A stretch of DNA of 64,000 nucleotides from Dallia pectoralis. Its lineage: Eukaryota; Chordata; Actinopteri; Esociformes; Umbridae. Every line of letters begins with the position of its first letter. The stretch's first letter is position 1. The position numbers were made by a program, and so were the translations under genes. Below are positions 33,001-45,826 of this stretch, piece by piece. The notes below the pieces were generated by a model. The model was given only the letters and a program-made list of their open reading frames with translations, was not told the origin of the DNA and made no database searches. The stretch lies in assembly GCA_029465975.1 (NCBI GenBank), contig CM055736.1, positions 3,321,285-3,385,284 of the forward strand. Direction: 5' to 3'.

Positions 33001-36000
33001 TGCACAGAGCATCGCAATACTTTACCTCTCTGACTTGTAGAGTTTGGCTAAAGCGTCAGTGTTCAACGCCTGCCTCGTTCGATCTGAAGTTGGTTTTACT
33101 TTTGTACTTGGCTTATGCCTCTGCTTCCTCGAGTCTTGATGCCCCTTAATGCCGGAACGACCTTGACGGGAAAAGCAAAGAGCTAGTCGTCTTTTGGGAA
33201 GGCACTGTGTTATGACAATGCAGTTTAATGCTCCGTTGTGTCTGGGGCCTGTCTGATTCCTGTGGTAAATGGCTTGTGGGAACTACGCAGTATGTTCTCT
33301 GAACTGGTGTTACGTCACACGCAGACTTGTGTAGGAAGAAATTAATCTTACATTGTGGTTATGCCGTGTAAAGAATTACAGAAATTCTTTTGATACTTCC
33401 CATTAATTTATTCTTCCCCCTGGGAGAGACTTAAACCGAGATTATTCAGCCAAGGGTACTAAGTGCCTCCAAGTGTTTGTATTTCTCTGGTGAAACACAA
33501 GAAAACAAAACACAAAACTCCAAGAAACTCTTCTTATATCATCTAATAAATTCTACAAGATGTCCTATATTGTGATGATGACGAAGAATACCTGGTGATG
33601 AAGGATTAGCACAGATGGATTTGACATGGAAGGGTTTGAAGTACAAAACTTGAGCAAACACAAGCTGAGTTTCAGGGGCCAAAAGTTTGACAATACTGTC
33701 AAGCCTTCAGAGTAGAAATACCAGGAACGGAGAAAGAAAAATGGGGAAGGAGAGAGCGACAGCAAGAGAGGAGACTGAAAAGAGAGAGAGAGAGAGAGAG
33801 AGAAGGTCAAAGAAGGAGATGCTGGATGGTGACGTGAGCAAAAGAGCGAGTGAGTTGAAAAGAAGACATCTCCGTTAACATTATGAAAGTGAGGGGATGC
33901 TTGGGAAAGATAAGAAGGAGGACGATGATTAAAGTCGGGAGAGGCAGAAGAACAGAGAAGGCTGCATTTAGCATTCAGGCTGCATTGTAAAGGATTATTT
34001 TCATGGCCCATTTTATTAAAATGAGGATAGCTAGAGGGTCTCTCTGCTGCGTAGATGAACAGAGCTGCGTTATATAGCAACACACTCCTGACGTATTGAG
34101 TGGAGCCTCCATGCCCTGTCATATTATTAAAGCGCTCACATCAGATTATGCAGATGATTTTACCCAACACTTAAGGGCACGAGTGCTCAATCTTTAGCAT
34201 TGTTAGGCACACATGTTGACAGGCCTTTAAAGAGGAAACTAACAGAATATGTTCGGCGTGACGTAAATAAAACAAATCTTCACTGGCCTAGAAAATTAAC
34301 TGAAACTGTATGGTTGGAAATTTGGCTTAAAAAAAGATCCTCACTGGCCTAGAAAATGAAGTTATATGGCTGTGTAAAGCTTATTATTTCTTGGAGAGTG
34401 TGTGCGTGTGTGTGCGTGTGTGTGTGCGCGTGTGCGCGTGTGCGCGTGTGTGTGTGTGTGTGTGAATTTCAAACAAAACAACAGGTGGAGACCTGGTGAA
34501 ATACTTACCTATATCTTCGTTTTTCACAATGCTAAAATAATAAATAGAAACACACAATAAAGCATGTACAAAATATATGGAATGTATGTATACAAAAAAC
34601 ATTACAAAGGTAAGAAACTATAATGACTGTGGTGTATACAGTATATACTGTACATACATACCATAATACCTTTTATGGACCAATTCAAGGAATTGCGGCA
34701 ACCACTTGACTGCTCTAAACCAACTCTACTCTGTCAGCAGCGGCTGAAGGCTATATGGTAGTAATATTTGACCGCTTCTGGAAGTTTCTATGACTGAACT
34801 GAACCCTATATATAATTCAACCAAGGTTTTAGGTATTTTATGATTTAGTAACCTCATTCAAGACTTTGATCACATCAATAATTTGTCTTGCTTTAGTCAA
34901 CAGAAATGAATTGCCGTTAAAAAAATATTTATTTTTGTCAACATTTCCGTTTATGATGAAATTAACGCTTATTAATGGACATGAGTAATCTGAAAAATCA
35001 CAGATCCCAGGCTTCAGCACCTCTTCTTACAGCAATAACACTCTGTGGTTAGTGGAAGAATCTATAGCTTAGACTTTAACATGAATAGCCTATCTAATGA
35101 TGTGCTAGTCGTCATTTGTGGACGAATGTGAAATCAAAATGTCTAAAACTATCCAGTTGCGATGCTAATAAAACAACTTTAGAATAAACATTTATAAAGC
35201 TGATATAATGTAGCATGCTTACCAAGGCAACCTCAGCCTTTATGGTTTCTTCTCAATGGTTGTTATTCCGACTATGGTTTTAGGTGTCCAGTTATTCCAG
35301 TTATATTTCTTGTAACTTTGTGACCATATTGTTTTTGCAGGACCGTGTTGGCAGAACTGACCATATAGAGTGCATGTTTCTGACAGAGTGACTGTCTGAG
35401 TGACTCAGTGACTGACTAAATTGTGTGCTTGTTAGGGAAGCAGACAGCCACACAGGAGACTGGGTATCAGGTCTGGGCAACACAAGGAAGATAAGCTGAG
35501 GATAAGATGGCTACAAGAAGCAGAAGCTACATGTAGTCAACCAAGGAAAAGAAGCCTAAAGAAATAATTTCCAGGAAGGCAGGAAATTAAAAAGAAATAC
35601 AGTCATGTTTACAAGACATTGAAATGCAAAGATATTGAGATTAGTCTGAAATGCTGTTTGGGTCTTTGAGTTTGAAATTAACGTGTTTATATAACAATAT
35701 TTAACAGGTTGAATTCGCCTAATCTTCAACCAGCCCTTGAATGTGAACTATCTTCACGTATTTTTTGTTGTGTACCTAATTACCATAATGTTTATGTCAT
35801 CGTGAATTTTAACTACGTATGTAATTACTCTAGGACAGTTGCCTTGCACACCTGGCATTGCAGGAAAGGCAGTTTACATTACTTACAGTTTGTATTGCTG
35901 TAGCTTGAAGGAAGGGATTAAAATCCACGTCATCGGTTTAGGATTCGCTTTAGTCCATTCAACCGACCCATAGGCTATAGCTGCTACATAACCGCCATGT

Positions 36001-36646
36001 TTGAAAACAGATTAAATTGTTAACAATTCTTCAAATCTGCTCATTGCTACATTACTCAGATTTGTAAAACTCACCACAGTCACCACAGCTCACCACAGTC
36101 TACTCATGGCCTGGCTGAACTAGGATTTACATTTTCATGTTAGGGTCTGAATATGGGCTGTATGCCCCTAATATTGGAGCTTTTGCTTTCCATATTCCAT
36201 ATAGCTGTGCTCGGGCTCATGTACTTGCCAGTATTATTATTTGTTCTTGCTCAACAGAGGAAAATATAAAACGTTGTATCTAATTGAGCACATTGTGTGA
36301 AGTTACAGCCATGCATGGCTGTTTATATAAAACATACCATCAGCACTTGGCATCAGCAATTCATAAACCTCCGCTGGGGCGACATCTTCAAGCCCAGTTT
36401 GGTGTGCTTGTTTATGGTCAGTCCACTAACACTAATACGGCTCGTCCAAGCTAGTAAACCAGCCAAAGAGCCTTGAGAATGGAGCTGTGAAGAAAACTGC
36501 AATTGTACAACACTAAAAAAGCAGTGGTCTACCGCCGAAAAAAACAGAGAATATCCCTTTAAGAAGTTTGCTGTCACATCCTGGCTTTTCTCCCCTCTCT
36601 TCACACAACTAATTATCCCCCTGCTAGCATCCCAGGCTTGTTCTCC
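33001..36646. other. Plain sequence with small simple repeats
   Basis: No gene is recognised. It holds a GA run (33778-33804), a TG/CG tract (34396-34464), a palindromic ACAGTATATACTGT (34637-34650), and a local duplication of CACTGGCCTAGAAAAT (about 34281 and 34342). A 185-codon minus frame (33565-34122) is serine/leucine-rich across the GA run and not credible. Confidence 0.55.
34396..34464. repeat. TG/CG microsatellite
   Basis: Alternating TGTG and CGTG units. Confidence 0.95.
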
Positions 36647-37598
36647 TTAACCCTGTAACACCCCTCGTTGTAAAATGACAACGTTACCTTTAGCCATCCT
36701 TAAAAACAATCTGTTATTTTTTATCTTATTTTTTACCACATTTACATAGACATTGGGTCCTATTGTTCAGTCTCACAATGCATTTGGATAGTAAATCTGT
36801 CCCGCTTTACGGCCATGAACTCACACAACCTCTCAAGGTTTCCTTCGAACAACATCTACTTTTTCATTGGACTGGATTCATCAGATTCAAGTAAGTAAAA
36901 TGTATTTTATATATTTTTTGGTTGTTATTAGAATGTCTAGAGCATGTACATATGTAGTTATTTTGGAATATATGCATCAAATTCCATTTAGAGCTTGTTA
37001 AGTGTTTGTTGCAATTATACAACGTTGGGTGAGTGTGGTAGTCAAAATAGCAGGCTTGTTGTAGTGGGCTCAAACAGGTTGTAATCCCTCCACTACACCA
37101 CTGCCTGAAACAGATACATTTGTTATATATTGACAGTATACATTCTACCCTTGTGTTGTGTTCTGGTCAAATTTGACTGATTTAAATGTTTTATCTCTAA
37201 AAAAAAATGTAGTTAATTTGATCAGACTGACCTAACATTCCAGAGGATATAAACAGACAATTCAGTTCTGGGAAAGGTGAGAATGTTCCTGAATGTGGGG
37301 TGTGGATGTAAGTGGGGGTACGCATGTTTTCCTTTCAGTATGACAATTAGAGAGCATAAGCAGCAGTATTGTTATGTGAAGGCAGTATTGTGTAACTAAA
37401 TGGCTGGTGATTGGGATGCATGTTTCATTTAGCATGATAAGGAGAGAGCATATAATCCATTACAATAAGCAGACAGTATTGTCTGCCTGGAAAACATGTG
37501 AGCACTTGATCTACAACCCTATATATTACTTCAGGTTATGTACTACAATATAAAAAGCATATTTATACATGTTAATTAATTGATATTTTATTTTCAGA

Positions 37599-37778
37599 AT
37601 GCCACCAGTAAGGAGAGAGCCACGATACAGTGTGCAGGATGTGATTGATATCATTCAAAATGGGGAGAGTGAAGTTGAGATGGAACTCAATGACACTGAT
37701 GAGAGTGATGAAGACTCAGATGAAGATGTCTGTCAACAAGTGGACAAAGAAAACCAACTACCTGAACTGTCCAGCTGA
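37599..37778 (+). pseudogene. piggyBac transposase N-terminal fragment
   Basis: A 59-codon frame: MPPVRREPRYSVQDVIDIIQ, then an acidic run with DESDEDSDED, ending at TGA 37776-37778. A short predicted helix followed by an acid-rich stretch is the usual N-terminus of fish piggyBac-type transposases. TTTTCAG just before the ATG looks like a splice acceptor. The catalytic domain that should follow is deleted. Confidence 0.7.
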
Positions 37779-37959
37779 TATATACCTGGACATCGAGCCG
37801 AAAACAAACAAACACACCATGCCCCGTGACAGTTATCACTGGCTGAAAAAAGATTTAATCAGTCCCAACACGATAAAGGATACACACACGCAATGCAGCA
37901 AGTGTGATGTTCGCCTTTCAGAGGACAAGAACTGTTTTTGGGACATTCACAACCAATGA
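37775..37959 (+). pseudogene. piggyBac transposase C-terminal cysteine-rich fragment
   Basis: In the frame ending at 37959 the protein reads DIYLDIEPKTNKHTMPRDSY, then TQCSKCDVRLSEDKNCFWDI and a final HNQ. The CxxC, spaced Cys and His resemble the zinc-binding tail of piggyBac transposases; the usual Leu-Cys pair is Leu-Ser here. It directly follows the N-terminal piece but in another frame, which marks the deletion junction near 37770. Confidence 0.7.
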
Positions 37960-38256
37960 AAGTCAGTCATGAAAAGGAAAAAAAGAATGGAGAAGTTGCT
38001 AGAAAAAGCAACCTCAAACCTGCAAATAAACCCTTAGTTGTTCTGAATTGTTGTTCAGACAATGTGAGTACAATTACAGAAATTCTGCTCCCAGCTAAGC
38101 CCAATGTTGCAATATTACAACATTTCTCTAAAAAGTTATATAAACATTTTTTTTCTAAAAACTCTTTAATTTCTGCATCAAAGGCCTCCTACAACAACAT
38201 CTAAAAGGTCAAATATTTTTTTTTGGTTTTTCTATATTTGGGTCTTACAGGGTTAA

Positions 38257-39048
38257 TATGAACACTGCAGTACCTTACCATCCAGAAGACCGGGAGGGCA
38301 TATCATATCAGAACACAGACAATGCATCCTCTATTGGGCACCGGGTCCTACACAAAAGAGTGCACTATAAACAGAATAGGATGCCATTTGGGATGCCATC
38401 TTTTGACAGTAACAGATCCTGAACTGTGCTGTTTACTATACAGTCCTTGTGGAATTATTATGAAATATTTAAGCGGGGAACGTTAGGAGGTTGCAGGTGT
38501 GGAGTGGGTATGCGGGCTAATAACTTAAAGTGAAGGCTAGCGAGTAAAATGACTGAATTAAACGGGGGACATGGATCCTTGTCACCAGAGGGACAGTGGG
38601 GCTGTCTGGCGGTCCCAGAGAGGGCGTTTCCAAACATCATGCGTACGGCAGCCGGCCAATAGGTGGCCGTCACCATGGCAACGTCATATGAGTGTGTCGC
38701 TGTAACGCCGCTCGCTGCCTCTTCCTCCCGTACAGACTCGACACCTCACTTGGACTTCCCTCTACGTCTCTCCCACTTGCCTCATTCACTCACAACACAG
38801 TCAACAGGTGGGCAGTTAGTCAGGGAGCCGACCACCCGTGTGTGGATGAAGTGGAAGTTTCAGCTCACGTTCGATTCTCCTCTGTCTCACTCTCTCAGCG
38901 TACCATAGAGCATCTAGAACACAAACGTAGCAGCTCTAATGCAGCCCAGAGCACATGGCGTGTGTACTCTCTCAGCGTACCATACTCTCTCCATCTATAC
39001 TGACCTGAAGTTTGCAGTGGGCTGGTGGATTAGCACCCGGATATTACT
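38257..39048. other. Plain sequence
   Basis: Possible short transposon remnant at 38325-38402 (AATAGGATGCCATTTGGGAT). Otherwise no gene or RNA is supported. A repeated CTCTCAGCGTACCATA occurs at about 38892 and 38969. Confidence 0.5.
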
Positions 39049-39972
39049 GGTTGGAATATCACTGGATGGCATATCACTAGATGGCATATCACTAGATGGC
39101 ATATCACTGGTTGGCATATCACTAGATGGCATATCACTAGATGGCATATCACTGGTTGGCATATCACTAGTTGGCATATCACTAGATGGCATATCACTAG
39201 ATGGCATATCACTAGATGGCATATCACTAGATGGCATATCACTAGATGGCATATCACTGGTTGGCATATCACTGGTTGGCATATCACTAGATGGCATATC
39301 ACTAGATGGCATATCACTAGATGGCATATCACTGGTTGGCATATCACTAGTTGGCATATCACTAGATGGCATATCACTAGATGGCATATCACTGGTTGGC
39401 ATATCACTAGATGGCATATCACTAGATGGCATATCACTGGTTGGCATATCACTGGTTGGCATGTCACTAGTTGGCATATCACTAGATGGCATATCACTAG
39501 ATGGCATATCACTAGATGGCATATCACTGGTTGGCATATCACTGGTTGGCATATCACTAGATGGCATATCACTGGTTGGCATATCACTGTTTGGCATATC
39601 ACTAGATGGCATATCACTGGTTGGCATATCACTGTTTGGCATATCACTGTTTGGCATATCACTAGATGGCATATCACTAGATGGCATACCACTGGTTGGT
39701 ATATCACTGGTTGGCATATCACTAGATGGCATATCACTGGTTGGCATATCACTGGTTGGTATATCACTGGTTGGCATATCACTAGATGGCATATCACTGG
39801 TTGGCATATCACTGGTTGGCATATCGCTGGTTGGCATATCAATGGTTGACATATCGCTGGTTGGCATATCACTGGTTGGCATATCGCTGGTTGGCATATC
39901 AATGGTTGACATATCGCTGGTTGGCATATCACTGGTTGGCATATTACTGGTTGGCATATCACTGGTTGGCGG
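39049..39972. repeat. 15-bp minisatellite, about 62 copies, two main unit types
   Basis: The unit GGCATATCACTNNNT recurs every 15 bases. Two forms dominate: one with CTGGTT or CTAGTT (type V) and one with CTAGAT (type D); rarer forms have CTGTTT or ATGGTT. The left part is rich in D units, often as DDDVV blocks, and the last quarter is almost all V. The period is five codons, so long frames are open on both strands (ISLVG/ISLDG repeats). They lack any supported gene context. Confidence 0.97.
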
Positions 39973-40361
39973 ATCACTGAGCTCATCTCGAACGAGTGTA
40001 CCAGTTCTGGGTTGTTGGAATCAGTAAGGTGAATAGAGAATATCTATGCGTCTTATGATGGAGACCTTTCTCGCGTCTGGTCAACCTTCCTGTTGACAGC
40101 TCTCGCCGAAGTTAAGGGTGAAAGGATTTGGGTTGGTTACTCTTTACCGGTTCGAGCTGTGTGCAGGTTTTCTGTTTCTTTTCATTTGTTATTCTCTACT
40201 GGGTGAAGGTTGTTATTTTTAACAATGTTTCTGCTGGGTGGAGAACACACTGGAATTGGGAGAGACACTAACAGGTCTGTCACATCCATGTCTGACACTT
40301 TAAGAGGGTAATAGTGGAGAAACACACAGTCATGGAGCAATATGCGAACACACGCACACAC
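39973..40361. other. Plain sequence
   Basis: Nothing recognised between the 15-bp array and the CA tract. Confidence 0.6.
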
Positions 40362-40363
40362 AG

Positions 40364-40425
<62 letters not shown>

Positions 40426-40670
40426 CCTCAGAGACACACACATACATACACACACACTCACACACCCTCAAACACACACACACTTACAGACACACACAAA
40501 CACACACACACACAAACACACACACACACTTACAGACACACACAAACACACACACACTCAAAGACACACGCATACACACAAACACACACATACACACACA
40601 AACACACGCACACACACTTACAGACACACACAAACACACACACACTCAAAGACACCCACATACACAGACA
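40362..40670. repeat. CA microsatellite with complex tail
   Basis: A pure CA run (about 40366-40424), then CA-rich sequence broken by CTCA, TTACAG and AAACA at regular places. The block with CTTACAGACACACACAAACA appears three times. Threonine/histidine frames here are artefacts. Confidence 0.95.
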
Positions 40671-42745
40671 ATGGCATTTAAACACAGTAGCACAGGACTT
40701 GAAGGCATATGCTCATTTTATGCCTTCAAAAAGATGTTTTTGTAAAATACCAGAGAAAGAGGTTCTCTAAATCCATTTTACGCTCTTCTCTCACACTGGT
40801 CAAATTTCTAACACCCAGACTATCTACAACCAATTCCACAAGACAGTGCATTAGTTTTTACTGTAAGTTTCTGACCCAAAACTCAAACTTTTTCAGTTTA
40901 ATATCTGCCATCTGTCCAGAACAGTAAACATTATATTGCCCACCTGGTAAACAACACATGGGCGAACATTTTTATATTGCCACCTGTTGAAATATCAAAG
41001 CAGTCATTGGACATTTTGTAAAGATCTGATTGCGTTAAAACAGCATCCGAACCACTCTTTTGCAACTCGTGAGTAACATCATTTCAACCAGTAAACGTTT
41101 TGGGTTTGAAATAAAAGTTCTGACATATTTATTGTTTATGTCATTATCAATCTCCCTTATTCTCTCGCTTACTGCCTATGTCTCTCTTTCCTCTCCTTTG
41201 TCTTTTTCTCGTCCTCCTTGTGTGTACCAATGGGCTTGTGGTCTTGTCTCTATGTGGATGACATATAATGGGATGCCCCTCATCAGAATGTTTAAAGAGC
41301 CCTGCAGCCACACAGGAGGGAGGGGAAGGAATGAGCTGAGGAAAGGGAAGACTGAGGGAAGAATGGAAGACCGACTGGGGGAGTGGAAAGACGAAACAAG
41401 GAAGGGAGAGAAGGACAGGGTTGTGAGAGGAGACGATTACCATTGATGGAGTGTGTATTTAGCTTTCTCTAAATGACTATGAAATAGGTTATTATCCACA
41501 CAGTCTGTTCTGTTTGAAACAACTCAGAATGGTTGTCTGACTACAGATGTGGCACCCACTAGACTGCTACAACAGTATAAACCTCCAACAGTTGTATTTA
41601 TTACACTCAATTCATGGTGTCTTCAAGCTTTGGGTACATCCTAGCGCTACAGCCCTGCAGACAGCAGTTTAATTCAAATGTGTCTTGTTGACAGAGGTGT
41701 TTCAACACACTGGTTAACTTTGACTTTAGTCTACTGGCCTCAGTTGTCTCTATATGTAATTGGAATAATTCCTTTGTTGTATGCAATCACTCGTTGGGTG
41801 TGCTGTGACTGCTCTTAGCAAAGGCAATGGCCCTGACTAGATAAGTGGGGCTAAAATGGCAATGTGAGAACTCACACTGAGATGCAAAAGTAGAAAAAAT
41901 TATAATAAGAAATAAAAACCAGACGTACAATTGCTGATGGATAAAGAGATGCTAAGGGGAACGGCTTGTGTACCTTCCCTAAAATGGAATTGTATTCTGA
42001 TGTCATATTCTGAGCCGTCTGGCAGAATAGTGTGATTGGCAACATGCAAATGACCCTTGAGTTGATGAGCATAAATTATTTGACAGCAATAAAATAGACA
42101 CGCTCGGTGGCATTACCCAGAAAAGGTATTTCCTGATGTTGACATTGCAGTTCAGATGTGTTTACATTCGTTCAGGGCCCTGCTTTACGTTTATACATCT
42201 TTTACATGTAAACCAACTAGTTCTTTCTGACGGTTGATATTTAGGGTAATCGCGGCGGTTTAGGAACGGCGTTGCTTTAGTTTGGTAAACCTTTTTTGGT
42301 CTATACCGGGTGGAGATGTTTGGTCAATGAACCGCTTTGCATCGTCATTTTCTATTCTTTCAGGCCGGGCAGGACAGCCTGGTTAAACCCTGTAACCCAG
42401 GTTTATCCTTACCAGTAAGTCTGCGCTGAATGTCAGCAATATACACAAACAATGTTTGGGCAGTTTTTCTTTATTTCCTGAAGATTCCTGTGATAATGGT
42501 CAGCATTGAAATACTCTCATAACTCTATTCTGATGACCTTTATTTAAGTCACCTCAATATTGCTTTCGCCCTTTTCACATATAACACGTCTGTATAGGAA
42601 CCCACAGCTGTTTCCACCTCTGGAATCTTAATAAGGCATTTCTGATTTGGACGGCAGAAATCACATGGACTGTGGACACTCCATCAAGATCCTGAGTCAC
42701 TGTTTTACTGAGTCAGAGTGGGGAATAAGCAGAAAGGTTGCTCTC
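40671..42745. other. Plain sequence, no gene seen
   Basis: Short frames on both strands without motifs. A purine-rich stretch at 41310-41430 (GGGAGAGAAGGACAGG-like) is the only compositional feature. Confidence 0.6.
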
Positions 42746-42751
42746 TTCCTC

Positions 42752-43273
42752 CCGCACATTCCCATCCTTCTCTCTTCCTCACATTCCCATCCTTCACTAT
42801 TCCTCACATTCCCATCCTTCTCTCTTCCTCACATTTCCATCCTTCTCTCCTCTCTTCCTCCCTCACATTCCCATCATTCTATCTTCCTCACAATCCCATC
42901 CTTCTCTCTTCCTCCCTCACATTCCCATTCTTCTCTCTTCCTCCCTCACATTCCCATCCTTCTCTCTTCCTCACATTCCCATCCTTCTCTCTTCCTCCCT
43001 CACATTCCCATTCTTCTCTCTTCCTCCCTCACATTCCCATCCTTCTCTCTTCCTCCCTCACATTCCCATCCTTCTCTCTTCCTCACATTCCCATCCTTCT
43101 CTCTTCCTCCCTCACATTCCCATCCTTCTCTCTTCCTCCCTCACATTCCCATCCTTCTCTCTTCCTCACATTCCCATCCTCCTCTCTTCTTCACTCACAT
43201 TCCCATTCTTCTCTCCTCCCTCACATTCCCATCATTCTTTCTTCCTCCCTCACATTCCCATCCTTCTCTCTTG
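42752..43273. repeat. CT-rich minisatellite, first block, about 19 copies
   Basis: Tandem units of 25 bp (ATTCCCATCCTTCTCTC plus TTCCTCAC) and 29 bp (with an added CCTC). One strand is almost pure pyrimidine. Frames of up to 244 codons (SHSHPSLF repeats) are open because stops do not occur in the unit. Confidence 0.95.
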
Positions 43274-43845
43274 TCACTAATTGGGAGCACCTGAAAAGAC
43301 TTGGAGGTGCTCAGTCATTGAGGGCAAACAAACTACAGAGAGAAGACCTCCAAGTTCACTCTAAGATTCACTCCGAAGACGCCAATGGTCGGTTAAATAG
43401 TTTATTTACTTTCATGGGGTTTGAAATGGGGTTATGGTGTTTGCTGGTGTAAATTATGTTTAATTGCTGTTTGGGGAGTAAGGAACACATTGCAGCATTA
43501 AATTGTGTATTAAATTGTGCTTGAATAATACTCTATGGTGAGTTTGGAAAAGTAACAGTTGGTTAAATGTACGAAGTTGCAAGATTCATGGAATCATCTT
43601 TTTCTTTATTTTATGTAAATGTTGTGTATATGAAATGTGTACTTAATGGTAACTTTTGTTTGTTTAAAGGTTTACAACCTAATTGGAACCTAATTGGAAC
43701 CTAATTTGCTGACTAATTTGCTGGCTGATTTGTTCAAGAGAACAATCAACTGGAAAGAAATTCAAAATAGGAAAATAAAAGTGATTGAAGGTGGAAATTT
43801 GAGTTGTCCTTGTGTCCTTTGGAAGTGAATGAGAGGAGGACTTGA
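43274..43845. other. Unique spacer splitting the CT-rich array
   Basis: 572 bases of ordinary sequence sit between two blocks of the same repeat. It contains AATAAA near 43773 and a small duplication (AATTGGAACCT). It may be an insertion into the array or the original DNA between two arrays. I recognise no element. Confidence 0.6.
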
Positions 43846-44925
43846 CACTCACATTCCCATCCTTCTCTCTTCCTCCCTCACATTCCCATCCTTCCATCTC
43901 CCTCACATTCCCATCCTTCTCTCGTCCTCACTCACATTCCCATCATTCTCTCTTCCTCACTCACATTCCCATCATTCTCTCTTCCTCACTCACATTCCCA
44001 TCCTTCTCTCCTCCCTCACATTCCCATCCTTCTCTCTTCCTCACTCACATTCCCATCCTTCCTCAGATTCCCATCCTTCTCTCTTCCTCCCTCACATTCC
44101 CATCCTCCTCTCTTCCTCCCTCACATTCCCATCCTCCTCTCTTCCTCCCTCACATTCCCATCCTTCTCTCTTCCTCCCTCACATTCCCATCCTTCCATCT
44201 CCCTCACATTCCCATCCTTCTCTCTTCCTCCCTCACATTCCCATCCTTCTCTCTTCCTCCCTCACATTCCCATCCTTCTCTCTTCTTCCCTCACATTCCC
44301 ATCCTTCTCTCTTCCTCACTCACATTCCCATCCTTCCTCAGATTCCCATCCTTCTCTCTTCCTCCCTCACATTCCCATCCTCCTCTCTTCCTCCCTCACA
44401 TTCCCATCCTCCTCTCTTCCTCCCTCACATTCCCATCCTTCTCTCTTCCTCCCTCACATTCCCATCCTTCCATCTCCCTCACATTCCCATCCTTCTCTCT
44501 TCCTCCCTCACATTCCCATCCTTCTCTCTTCCTCCCTCACATTCCCATCCTTCTCTCTTCTTCCCTCACATTCCCATCCTTCTCTCTTCCTCCCTCACAT
44601 TCCCATCCTTCTCTCTTCTTCCCTCACATTCCCATCCTTCTCTCTTCTTCCCTCACATTCCCATCCTTCTCTCTTCCTCCCTCACATTCCCATCCTTCTC
44701 TCTTCCTCCCTCACTTTCCCATCCTTCACTCTTCCTCACATTCCCATCCTTCTCTCTTCCTCCCTCACATTCCCATCCTTCTCTCTTCCTCCCTCACATT
44801 CCCATCCTTCTCTCTTCCTCCCTCACATTCCCATCATTCTCTCTTCCTCCCTCACATTCCCATCCTTCTCTCTTCCTCACATTCCCATCCTTCTCTCTTC
44901 CTCCCTCACATTCCCATCCATCTGA
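43846..44925. repeat. CT-rich minisatellite, second block, about 38 copies, 275-bp higher-order repeat
   Basis: Same unit family as the first block. Marker variants recur 275 bp apart: CCTCAGATTC at 44061 and 44336, and CTTCCATCTC at 44192 and 44467, showing that multi-unit blocks were copied. Frames of 364 and 403 codons cross it and are repeat artefacts. Confidence 0.95.
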
Positions 44926-45644
44926 TTTTTTACTGACCCATTTGTACTGTAATGTATTTTTTTATTGGGTGCTAAATCCCCACTGTACGAACGTGGGTGT
45001 TTTTATCCACCAACCGATACCTGCCGAGGATGAATATTGATTCCGGTTTATGCCACGAGGCAATCCCATGGCTTGTTTGCTAGCTGGCACTGACCTGCAC
45101 ATCAGCTGGCAGAACTATGGACTTTTGGACCAGCAGTGCCTACACTGAAACACTGCAAAGTCTCTCATCTTATATTCTGGAGTCAAGGCAGTGTCAGAGC
45201 AATGCCAGGACAAGTGATGTGGATGTCCCAATTACAAGTTTACCCCTAGGGTAGAGTAAGTTGAGTTCCCCAATATGTCAAACACTGTAGTTATCAAAGC
45301 AGATCAGGACTGCTCATATCATGTAAGGCCCTTTATTTAAACTAATCAAAATTAGTCTCCTCCACCCTACTGACTTTTCGGCCTTATCTTTTTAATGAAG
45401 ACTTCCATAAAACTTTGTGATTCATCCTAGAGGCAGCAGAGTTTGGGCACTCTGGAGTTTAGAAACTGAGGGGGGCAAAAAAAAATTACAAAAATAAACT
45501 TATAGTTGGATGAGGTCAAATTAAGCCCATATGACAGGATATCTATGAATATAAATATATATATTTTTAGATGTTTTATTGTTTCTGAGAGTCTTTCTGT
45601 AGTACCTAAGATTTGTTGGTATAAATCATTGATCTTCACAATTA
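44926..45644. other. Plain sequence
   Basis: No recognised feature up to the target duplication of the hAT-type element. Confidence 0.6.
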
Positions 45645-45681
45645 CCACATTCCAGAGCTGTGCTCGAGACCACCTAAAGCG

Positions 45682-45826
45682 AGACCGAGACGAGACCGAG
45701 ACCGAAGGGGGCCGAGACCGAGACGAGACCAAGACCGAAGGGGGCCGAGACCGAGACGAGACCGAGACCGAAGGGGGCCGAGACCGAGACGAGACCGATA
45801 CCAAAGGGTGCCGAGACCGAGACCAG
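45682..45826. repeat. 33-bp subterminal array of the hAT element, about 4 copies
   Basis: A unit of GAGACCGAGACGAGACCGAG followed by ACCGAAGGGGGCC repeats with a 33-bp period. It lies 30 bp inside the left end of the element; related GAGACCGAG motifs lie near the right end (47395-47500). Confidence 0.92.

Larger units (their letters stand above)
36651..38252 (+). mobile_element. piggyBac element, internally deleted, both ends present
   Basis: 1602 bp between TTAA sites at 36647-36650 and 38253-38256. The ends form a 13-bp inverted repeat, CCCTGTAACACCC on the left and CCCTGTAAGACCC on the right strand, with one mismatch. TTAA targets and CCC ends are diagnostic of piggyBac. Only the two outer pieces of the transposase remain (37599-37778 and about 37775-37959); the catalytic middle is gone. 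This is a non-autonomous derivative that could have been moved by a full-length relative. Confidence 0.9.

Noticed and set aside
33565..34122. 185-codon minus-strand protein
   Set aside because: Ser/Leu-rich translation of a GA-rich stretch with no domain or conservation clue.
38939..40027. 362-codon frame with ISLVG/ISLDG repeats, and 320-codon frames on the other strand
   Set aside because: A 15-bp period keeps every stop-free frame open on both strands. No conserved flanking domain, so coding is unlikely.
42647..45040. Frames of 180-403 codons with SHSHPSLF repeats
   Set aside because: Pyrimidine-rich tandem DNA has no stops in several frames; they share the array boundaries, not gene boundaries.
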